Below are positions 57,891 through 64,000 of a stretch of 64,000 bases of DNA, piece after piece. Made by a program: the position numbers and the translations under genes. The notes beneath the pieces were generated by a model, which saw only the letters and a list, made by a program, of their open reading frames with translations, was not told the origin of the DNA and did not search any database. Source of the stretch: JANXLS01 sp035308565 (lineage in GTDB: Bacteria; Planctomycetota; SZUA-567; H5-PLA8); the NCBI GenBank assembly GCA_035308565.1, contig DATGGK010000184.1, positions 1 to 64,000 on the forward strand, written 5' to 3'. The stretch's first letter is position 1. Each line of letters starts with the position of its first letter.

Positions 57891-59741
57891 ATGCCTCAAC
57901 CCGCTATCGCCAAAGCCGCGCCCGCCAAAGCGTGGTACGACAGCACAGTTCTGTGCATGGTTCTGCTGGTCTTTCTGTGGCCGGCGGGTGTGTTCGCGCT
58001 GATCAAGAACCGGCGGCTCGGCGCGTTTTCGAAGCTCATCATCGGCGGCGGCATCTCCGTGATGCTGCTGGCCGCGCTGGGCACATCGGGCTTCGCGGGC
58101 TACTGGTATTACAAGCATCGCACTTTCGCCGATCTGCCGTTCATTGGCAAATACCTCAAGCCGACGCGCGTGGCGGAAAATTCCGTTCCGAAAAATACGG
58201 CCAAGGACATCAGCAAAGATGCGGGCAAAGAGTTGGCGAAGGATATGACCAAGCCATCCGATTTGCCTCTGCCGCCCGACAACAGGACGCCGGATAAAGT
58301 TCCCGACAACCCGCCGCCGGACACGAAGACGCCCGACAATCCTCAACCCGATTTGAAAGTGCCGGATTCAAAATCGCAGGACACAAAAACACCGGATTCA
58401 AAAGCTCCCGACACAAAGCCGCCGGAAACGAAACTTCCCGACACGAAGACGCCGGATGCAAAGGAGCCGGACTTGAAGATTCCGGATACGAAGGCGCCTG
58501 ACACGAAAGTTCCCGACGCCAAGATTCCCGACACGCCCAAGCTTGACCCCGCGGAACGCGCCGCGGAAGAGAAGCGCAAGCAGGACGACGCGCTGAAAGC
58601 GAAGGAACTCGCCGACGCCAAAGCGAAACTCGACGCCGCCAACGCTGAGAGGGAAAAGGCGGAGCTTGAACGCAAGCAGAAGGAAAACGCCGATCTGGCC
58701 AACGCGGAGCAAGCAGCGCGCAAACTCGACACCATCGCCGCCGAACTGCGCGACCGCGCCGTGCTCCAAGCCAACCAGAAAGCGCAGCAGGCCACGAAAT
58801 ACAAGAATGCGCTTGCGGATTACAACAGTGCCATCGCACTCGAACCGCAATTGTCGAACCTGGAAGTCGCGTTCAAACTTCACGTGCAGGATGTCTACAA
58901 GACCGACCGAATCGACGAAGCCAAATTCAATGAGTTTTTTAACGACGAATACCTCCACGACTACAACACCAAGGAAAAGAAACGCCAGAGCGCGGTCGGC
59001 GGCTATGTCCGCGCGCTGCGTGAAAGCGATGCAGCCTTGAGCGCCGACGAGAAGAAACTCAAGGCGGAGATCGAGGACACCAACAAAAAGCTCGCCGCCG
59101 CCGGCCGTCCGCTGATCGAACTCCCGCCGCCCGACGAGGCGCTCGAAAAAGACCTGGCCGCAAGCCGCGCCGCAGCGGCTGCGCTGCCCGAAAAGCTGGT
59201 GACGCTTGACGATCTGCGCGAACGGCTTGGCATAAAAGCCAGCGGCAAAGCTCCGCGCCCGGCCATCGCCGACAACCGCAACTCGAAAGATCCTTTCGCG
59301 CCAAAATCCAACGACAACGGGGGCGATACCGTGCCGCTCCCGCCCGACACAAAACCGCGCCAGCCGGCCGTCGATTTCAATCCCAAAGATATTCTGCCCA
59401 AGCAGCCTGACCAGCCCTCGCAACCCAAAATACCGGACGCAATCCCCAACGAAACGCCCGGCGCGATCAGCAGCGCGGACATTCAAGGCATTTGGACGCG
59501 CAGCGACGGGCGCGTACAATGGAGTCTCGACGCCGGCGGCATCATGTTCGTGCACGGGCCGCGCCGCACGCAAGGCTCGTGGACGTTTGACGACAAAACG
59601 AATGCGCTCACCGTCAACCACGGCGGCGTGCTGATGAAATTCACGGTCTCAAAAAATCAGGATCAGCTATCGATGGTCGGCGGAGCGGGATCGAACGCGA
59701 CGCTGCATTTCAATAAGGCAGGGGCAGGAGATAGGAGATAG
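57891..59741 (+). CDS. Membrane protein with PDTK-type repeats and a coiled coil
   Basis: 616 residues (GGAGG six bases upstream). Two transmembrane helices (STVLCMVLLVFLWPAGVFALI; LIIGGGISVMLLAALGTSGFAGYWYY) are followed by a long stretch (about 105-215) of five-residue repeats of the K-x-P-D-x type (TKTPDSKAPDTKPPETK). A charged coiled coil comes next (about 220-290), then a helical domain with a VAFKLHVQDVYKTDRIDEAKFNEFF region. The C-terminal lipocalin-like beta domain includes IQGIWTRSDGRVQWSLDAGG. The repeat region should be an extended, Pro-rich spacer. The stop codon at 59739-59741 lies inside a heptad array (GGAGATAG). Family unknown. Confidence 0.65.
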   Translation: MPQPAIAKAAPAKAWYDSTVLCMVLLVFLWPAGVFALIKNRRLGAFSKLIIGGGISVMLLAALGTSGFAGYWYYKHRTFADLPFIGKYLKPTRVAENSVPKNTAKDISKDAGKELAKDMTKPSDLPLPPDNRTPDKVPDNPPPDTKTPDNPQPDLKVPDSKSQDTKTPDSKAPDTKPPETKLPDTKTPDAKEPDLKIPDTKAPDTKVPDAKIPDTPKLDPAERAAEEKRKQDDALKAKELADAKAKLDAANAEREKAELERKQKENADLANAEQAARKLDTIAAELRDRAVLQANQKAQQATKYKNALADYNSAIALEPQLSNLEVAFKLHVQDVYKTDRIDEAKFNEFFNDEYLHDYNTKEKKRQSAVGGYVRALRESDAALSADEKKLKAEIEDTNKKLAAAGRPLIELPPPDEALEKDLAASRAAAAALPEKLVTLDDLRERLGIKASGKAPRPAIADNRNSKDPFAPKSNDNGGDTVPLPPDTKPRQPAVDFNPKDILPKQPDQPSQPKIPDAIPNETPGAISSADIQGIWTRSDGRVQWSLDAGGIMFVHGPRRTQGSWTFDDKTNALTVNHGGVLMKFTVSKNQDQLSMVGGAGSNATLHFNKAGAGDRR

Positions 59742-59773
59742 GAGTCAGGAGTCAGGAGTCAGGGGTCAGGAGA
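59728..59773. repeat. Heptad array covering the stop of the preceding gene
   Basis: GGAGATA, GGAGATA, GGAGTCA, GGAGTCA, GGAGTCA, GGGGTCA, GGAG. It overlaps the last codons and supplies the TAG stop of the 57891 gene. Confidence 0.75.
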
Positions 59774-59836
59774 AAGCGCAGCGCGATTTGCCGCTGTTCT
59801 CCTAGCTCCTATCTCCTTTTTTACGGAGGGGAAGCT

Positions 59837-60847
59837 GTGAAACACCTGCATCTGTCGATTGTGTGCGTGGCTCTATTCTGCGTCGCGGTTCGCTCGGCCG
59901 ACGCTGTCGTGGCCTTCAAGACAATCACGCAAGACGCCGCTGAGGCGGCGGTCAAAGCGGCGAAGGATGAAGCGGCAAAACTCGAAAGCCCCATTTACAA
60001 ACCGGCGAAGACGAAGATGCACATCCATGTGCTGGGACGCGAAGGCACACTCATGGCTGCGTCGCAGGCCAACGGCGCCTGGCCGGGCAGCGACGACATC
60101 GCCACGCGCAAGGCGCGCACGTCGCTGGCGTTTGGTTTCCCGACGCGCGCGGTGGGCGAGCTTTCGCGGCCTGACAAAGAAGCGAAGGGCCCGCTTTATG
60201 GCATCGAACTTTCCAATGGCGGCTTGATCACGTTCCCTGGCGGCGTGCCGCTGCTCGACGCGGACGGCAATCTGTGCGGGGCGATCGGCGTGAGCGGCGA
60301 CAGCGTGGACATGGATGAAAAAGTTGCGCTGGCCGGCGCGGAGGCGTTCAAGGCGCTCAAGGACGCGACGGTTGCGCTGTCCGCGCTCACGCAAAGCGCG
60401 GCTGTTTCGATTGCCATCGCCGCAAAATCCAAATCCGAAACGACGGACAGCGGCATGCTCAAGGACAAGGACGGCAAATTTAAAAAGACGCGCATGTTCA
60501 TCCGTGTCGTCGGCGTGGACGGTTCGGTGCTGGCCGCGTGCGGTTCGGAAGAGGCGTGGAAAGGCAGCGACGACATCGCGCAGCGCAAAGCGAAAACGGC
60601 GCTGCTTTTCAAACTGCCGACGCGCACCATCGGCGAACTCTCGCGTCCGGAATTGAAAGACAAAGGGCCGCTCTATGGCATCGAAATCTCCAACGACGCG
60701 CTGATCACTTTTCCTGGCGGCCTGCCGCTGATGGATGACAAAGGCAACTGCGTCGGTGCAATCGGCGTGAGCGGCGACACGGTGGACAAGGACGAGGAAG
60801 TGGCGAAGGCGGGCGTGGAGGTGTTTAATAAAATGATGAAGAAGTGA
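59837..60847 (+). CDS. Secreted protein with two tandem HbpS/GlcG-like (DUF336) domains
   Basis: 336 residues from a GTG at 59837 (GGAGGGG about five bases upstream). A signal peptide (LSIVCVALFCVAVRSADA) is followed by two homologous domains. Each has a helix, HVLGREGTLMAAS / RVVGVDGSVLAAC, a W-(P/K)-GSDDIA-x-RKA stretch, F-PTR-x-(V/I)-GELSRP, GPLYGIE-(L/I)-SN, LITFPGG and GAIGVSGD-x-VD. DUF336/HbpS proteins bind haem or cobalamin-like ligands and sense redox in some actinobacteria, or are of unknown use. Both copies look intact, so a pseudo-dimer within one chain is likely. It is separated from the previous gene by the heptad array. Confidence 0.78.
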   Translation: MKHLHLSIVCVALFCVAVRSADAVVAFKTITQDAAEAAVKAAKDEAAKLESPIYKPAKTKMHIHVLGREGTLMAASQANGAWPGSDDIATRKARTSLAFGFPTRAVGELSRPDKEAKGPLYGIELSNGGLITFPGGVPLLDADGNLCGAIGVSGDSVDMDEKVALAGAEAFKALKDATVALSALTQSAAVSIAIAAKSKSETTDSGMLKDKDGKFKKTRMFIRVVGVDGSVLAACGSEEAWKGSDDIAQRKAKTALLFKLPTRTIGELSRPELKDKGPLYGIEISNDALITFPGGLPLMDDKGNCVGAIGVSGDTVDKDEEVAKAGVEVFNKMMKK

Positions 60848-60955
60848 GGAGGGTTCAGCGTTCGTCGTTCATCGTTTATCGTTTATTACTCATCACTCTT
60901 GTCCAAAACAATTGCAAAACTCATAGGAAAATCGTGCCGACACCCGCGAGCCGTC

Positions 60956-61056
60956 AGTTCGCCCCTTTGGGGCTTTGGGCCGCATTACCGCAACAGACCC
61001 AGGGCTGCGCGCTGACGCGCTTGCCCTGGGCTATAAAAGTTCGCCCCTTTGGGGCT
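60956..61056. repeat. GTTCGCCCC/GGGGCT spacer element
   Basis: Two GTTCGCCCCTTTGGGGCT units (60956-60974 and 61038-61056) flank a CCCAGGG/CCCTGGG pair. Related to three units in 26285-26432. Confidence 0.65.
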
Positions 61057-61135
61057 GACTGCGACGGCGCTCTTCGCTTGCCTATTTTGGACAGCAATGA
61101 TTTATAATCATTCAGCATTCACCGTTCATCGTTTC

Positions 61136-62374
61136 TCACGCCCGCTCCTCCCATATTCGCGCGAGATGGACCAATGTCTCCGCGGCTTTGCACATGTCCT
61201 GCAAGCTCACCCATTCTTTTTCGCTGTGGACGTTGTGGAAGCCGGTGAACAGGTTCGGTGTGGGGAGGCCGCGTTCGGTGAGGCGCGAGCCGTCGGTGCC
61301 GCCGCGGATGGCTTCGGTGGTCGGCGTGAGGCCGGCGGCGCGGATGGCGTCCATGGCGTAATTGACGGGGCGCATGTCGCGTTCGAGCCAGTAGCGCATG
61401 TTGGCGTATTGGCGGTAGATTTCGAGGTTGATGCGCGCGCGCGGTTCTTTTTCGCGGAGTTTTGCGACGGTTTTTTCGACGAGCCGGTGTTTGGCGGCAA
61501 GGCCGTCGATTTCGAAATCGCGCAGCAGCATTTCGATGCGGACCTGCTCGGGCGTGCCGACGATTTCGACGGGATGGATGAAGCCTTCGCGGCCGGAGGC
61601 ATTTTCGGGACCGCTTTCAGCGGGCATGGCTTGCAGAAATTCAGTCGCCAGGCGCATCGCGTTGACCATGACGCCTTTGGCCCAGCCCGGATGCGCGGCG
61701 ACGCCGGTGAAGGTGAGCACCGCGCGCGCGGCGCTGAAGGATTCGAAATCGACTTCGCCGAGATTTTCGGCGTCGAGCGTGTATGCGGCGTCGGCGGCGA
61801 GTTCTTCGAGCGAAAGTTTTTCGGTGCCGCGCCCGATCTCTTCGTCGGGATTGAAACAGATGCGCACGGGGCCGTGCGGAACCTCTGGATGTTCGATCCA
61901 GTATTTCGCTGCGGCCATGACAGTGGCCACGCCGGATTTATCGTCGGCGCCGAGCAGTGTGGCACCGGAGGCGGTGACGATGTCTTCGCCGATTTTCGTT
62001 GCGAGCAGCGGGATGGAGTTCGTATCGAGAACCTGGCGCGGGTCGTCGGGCAGCACGATGGGCGAGCCATCGTAGCTGCGGTGAACGATGGGCTTGGCAC
62101 GGCCGGGGCAGGCGTCGGCGGTGTCCACGTGCGCGAGAAAAGCGAGGCGCGGGGCGTTGGTTTTTTTTGACGTGCCGGGAATCGTTGCGAGGACGAAGCC
62201 GAACGGCGTGACTTTGACGTCGGCGAGGCCGAGTTCTTTGAGTTCGCCTTCGAGCTTGCGGATCAGCACCCACTGCTTTTCGGTGCTGGGCGTCGTCTCG
62301 GAATGAATCGAGCTTTGCGTGTCGATTTGGACGTAAGCGAGAAAGCGGGCCAGCAGGTCTTCGGAATCGATCAT
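61136..62374 (-). CDS. pepT: Peptidase T (tripeptide aminopeptidase)
   Basis: 412 residues from the ATG at 62374. M20 zinc aminopeptidase removing the N-terminal residue of tripeptides. Metal and catalytic motifs: LAFLAHVDTADACPG (His-x-Asp), LLGADDKSGVATVMAA (bridging Asp), CFNPDEEIGRGTE (Glu pair), YTLDAENLGEVDFESF (Asp), THPG-like region GVAAHPGWAKG and the C-terminal TGFHNVHSEKEWV (His). All ligands seem present. It lies about 220 bases downstream of selD on the same strand, separated by repeats; no functional link is evident. Confidence 0.93.
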   Translation of the reverse strand: MIDSEDLLARFLAYVQIDTQSSIHSETTPSTEKQWVLIRKLEGELKELGLADVKVTPFGFVLATIPGTSKKTNAPRLAFLAHVDTADACPGRAKPIVHRSYDGSPIVLPDDPRQVLDTNSIPLLATKIGEDIVTASGATLLGADDKSGVATVMAAAKYWIEHPEVPHGPVRICFNPDEEIGRGTEKLSLEELAADAAYTLDAENLGEVDFESFSAARAVLTFTGVAAHPGWAKGVMVNAMRLATEFLQAMPAESGPENASGREGFIHPVEIVGTPEQVRIEMLLRDFEIDGLAAKHRLVEKTVAKLREKEPRARINLEIYRQYANMRYWLERDMRPVNYAMDAIRAAGLTPTTEAIRGGTDGSRLTERGLPTPNLFTGFHNVHSEKEWVSLQDMCKAAETLVHLARIWEERA

Positions 62375-62518
62375 GACGAAACTCAATAACTCAATTCAAA
62401 ATGAAAAATTCAAAATGCAAAATGAACCGCGTAACTAAAATGCTAATGCACGTTGTGATGAAAGCAAATTCTTTGAACTTAAAAATTTGATTCAAATCAT
62501 GAACGCAAGCGCGGCCAA

Positions 62519-62573
62519 ACCCCTCACCCCCGACCCCTCTCCCCCAAGGGGAGAGGGGAGAACGGCGGCGCTT
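62519..62573. repeat. CCCCTCTCC/GGAGAGGGG spacer palindrome
   Basis: Close copy of 55599-55650, immediately downstream of selD. An AAAATTCAAAATGCAAAATG direct-repeat tract (62395-62425) precedes it. Confidence 0.65.
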
Positions 62574-62594
62574 CGCGAAGTTTTGAAACAGTTT

Positions 62595-63671
62595 CTAAAT
62601 TATTTTTAACAAAGCACTTCCGGCGGGTTCGATGAAGCCGACTTCGACGGCTTGAGAGACGCCGCGGCGTTTGAGGTCGGCGAGCAGTGCGTCGCCTTTT
62701 TCGGGCGCGACGGCGATCAGCAATCCACCGGAGGTTTCGGCGTCGAAGATGATGCGGTGCAGCGCTTCGTCGAATGCGGCGGGCAGTTCGACGAGGCTTT
62801 GCAGCAAATCCTGATTCTGCTTGTACGCGCCGGACGACATTTTTTTAGCGGCGAATTCGCGCGCGCCCACGACCAGCGGCAGCGCGCCGGCGCGGAAGAC
62901 TAGTTTGACGCCGCTGGCGGCGGCGATGTTTCGCGCGTGGCCGAGCAGGCCGAAGCCGGTGATGTCGGTGGCGGCGTGGATCGCCGTGTTGATGCCAAGC
63001 GCGCGCATCGAGTCGGCGGCGGCTTTGTTGAGCGCCGCCATCTGCTTGATGCTGACGGCCATGACTTCGCCGGAGATGGCTTTCTTGCGAAACGCCGTTG
63101 TGGTCGCACCGGTGCCGAGCGGCTTGGTGAGGAACAAACGGTCGCCGACTTTGGCGCCGGCGTTCGAGGCGACGCGGTCGGGATGAATCGTTCCGGTGAC
63201 GGAGAATCCGAATTTGATTTCAGGATCGCGCACGGAGTGGCCGCCGACGATGGTGCAGCCGGCTTCGGCGCATTTGTCCGCGCCGCCGCGCAAAATGTCG
63301 CCGAGCACCGACAAATCCAATTCCGTATTCGGAAAACAAACGAGGCTCAAGGCGGTCAACGGTTCGCCGCCCATGGCGTAGACGTCGCTGAGCGAATTGG
63401 CGGCGGCAACCTGCCCGAATTGGAACGGATCGTCGATGATCGGCGGGAAGAAATCGACGGTTTGAACCAGCGCGAGGTCTTTCGAGAGGACGTAAACACC
63501 CGCGTCGTCGAAGGAGGCCGGTCCGACGGCAAGGCGGGGATCGTGGATGGGCGGCAGACTACGCAGAACCTGCGCAAGTTCCTTGGGCGGGATCTTGGCC
63601 GCTCACCCGGCGCAGGAGGCGTAGTGGGTGAGTTTTTTTTTGTCGTTGGGGAGGGGTTCTTCGGTGGGCAT
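62595..63671 (-). CDS. selD: Selenophosphate synthetase, itself a selenoprotein (UGA at codon 23)
   Basis: 358 residues read from the ATG at 63671 through an in-frame TGA (63605-63603). SelD makes selenophosphate from selenide and ATP, the selenium donor for selenocysteine. The N-terminus reads LTHYASCAG-U-AAKIPPKEL: the TGA falls exactly at the catalytic Cys/Sec position of the family, followed by the ATP-site Lys in AAK. Downstream: GPASFDDAGVY, VQTVDFFPPIIDDPFQFGQV, AANSLSDVYAMGGEP, GHSVRDPEIKFGFSVTGTI, LTKPLGTGATTTA, ATDITGFGLLGHA and AETSGGLL, all standard SelD. A start after the TGA (for example 63374) would delete the active site. A SECIS-like hairpin is at 63559-63577. selA, selB and tRNA-Sec must lie elsewhere. 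Confidence 0.93.
63559..63577 (-). promoter_or_regulatory. Candidate bacterial SECIS element in selD
   Basis: On the reverse strand, TTGCGCAG (63577-63570), loop GTT (63569-63567), CTGCGTAG (63566-63559): eight pairs including two G-U. The apical loop starts 34 bases after the UGA and begins with G. This fits the bacterial SECIS rule as I recall it (G in the first loop positions, loop within about 16-37 bases of the UGA). Confidence 0.7.
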
Positions 63672-63710
63672 GGTGGATTCGACTCGCTAAGAATTAAATG
63701 CCGAATTCGG

Positions 63711-63953
63711 TTACGAAGCGCGCGCTAGTTTTTTCGAAATCCTTTTCTGCGTTCTCCGTCTGTTCAATTTCGCAAACCATTCATCGACCTCCTTCATGAC
63801 TTGCTCATGGGGTATCGTTTCTCCGCGTGCAATCTCCGCATTAGCCTGCTCGATTTGCTCCATGACCCAAAGCTCATGGCGCAACTGTTTCCACGAAATG
63901 TTGTCGGGAAGGTTGTCGAGCAGATTGCGGACGTGTTCTTTGACGGTGGGCAT
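63711..63953 (-). CDS. Antitoxin-like small protein
   Basis: 80 residues from the ATG at 63953 (a TTG at 63977 is possible). VKEHVRNLLDNLPDNISWKQ is followed by LWVMEQIEQANAEIARGETIPHEQVMKEVDEWF, a pattern seen in many small antitoxins paired with RelE/ParE toxins (x-x-I-x-x-G-x-x-(I/V)-(P/S)-H-E-x-V). A basic tail follows (LNRRRTQKRISKKLAR). The usual toxin gene should follow directly, but selD starts 39 bases downstream, so this is an orphan antitoxin or its partner has been lost. Confidence 0.55.
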   Translation of the reverse strand: MPTVKEHVRNLLDNLPDNISWKQLRHELWVMEQIEQANAEIARGETIPHEQVMKEVDEWFAKLNRRRTQKRISKKLARAS

Positions 63954-64000
63954 GTCCGGTATTCCAAAATCGGGCAATCGGAATCCAATTTTAATTCAAA

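Noticed and set aside
62595..63374. SelD as a shorter protein starting after the TGA
   Set aside because: It would lack the whole N-terminal active-site loop and start inside a conserved motif (YAMGGEP).

Overview
The window is a chromosomal segment of a high-GC (about 60%) bacterium, most likely from the Planctomycetes/Verrucomicrobia (PVC) side of the tree. The pointers are a giant planctomycete-type cytochrome/DUF1549/DUF1553 protein, a Tat-exported Gfo/Idh/MocA protein, Uma2-family genes, and spacers crowded with the short palindromes and tandem repeats common in those genomes. No rRNA, tRNA, CRISPR array, prophage or intact insertion sequence was seen. The lineage is an inference.

Layout. 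1-11.4 kb: the start of cimA, a Uma2 gene, the planctomycete-type cytochrome protein, a HEAT-M23 peptidase, a vapBC-like pair whose toxin carries a nonsense codon, alaS, and a PIN-domain remnant. 11.5-15.5 kb: a 1327-residue UvrD/AddA-like helicase-nuclease carrying five in-frame repeat elements. 15.6-16.8 kb: a TetR repressor followed by a strongly folded, apparently non-coding transcript of about 400 nt. The two share near-identical operators. 16.9-31.9 kb: an LTxxQ periplasmic protein, a cytochrome c with a PAS histidine kinase, an alpha/beta hydrolase, uvrB, an S74 fibre protein, a tandem hydrolase, a polyprenol-kinase-like/DUF92 fusion and small secreted proteins. 32-40 kb: ispG, metK with a promoter and long leader, four TatA/TatB-like genes in a row, an Old Yellow Enzyme and a TPR protein. 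40-50.8 kb: STAS, GT2 glycosyltransferase, small hypotheticals, a broken Uma2 gene, trpB, an FHA protein, a DUF4331 protein, tig-clpP and an Rrf2 regulator. 51-64 kb: Gfo/Idh/MocA, a pentapeptide-TIR protein, an SDR epimerase coupled to DedA, secreted proteins of unknown role, pepT, selD and an antitoxin-like gene.

Most interesting points. (1) The TetR-operator-structured-RNA unit at 15.6-16.76 kb matches no RNA class I recognise. (2) selD reads through an in-frame UGA at the catalytic position, with a SECIS-like hairpin at the right distance, so SelD is itself a selenoprotein. (3) Intergenic palindromes and heptad repeats sit in frame inside coding genes, most strikingly five in the helicase. 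(4) There is a four-member TatA/B-like cluster without TatC. (5) Two toxin/nuclease-type genes are broken by single nonsense codons. (6) Two spacer repeat families are unusual: a 9-bp TAGGNNNTA array at three loci and a 7-bp array that becomes telomere-like.

Most genes are housekeeping or envelope genes in short transcription units. Starts were chosen mainly from Shine-Dalgarno spacing and family N-termini; several are GTG or TTG.
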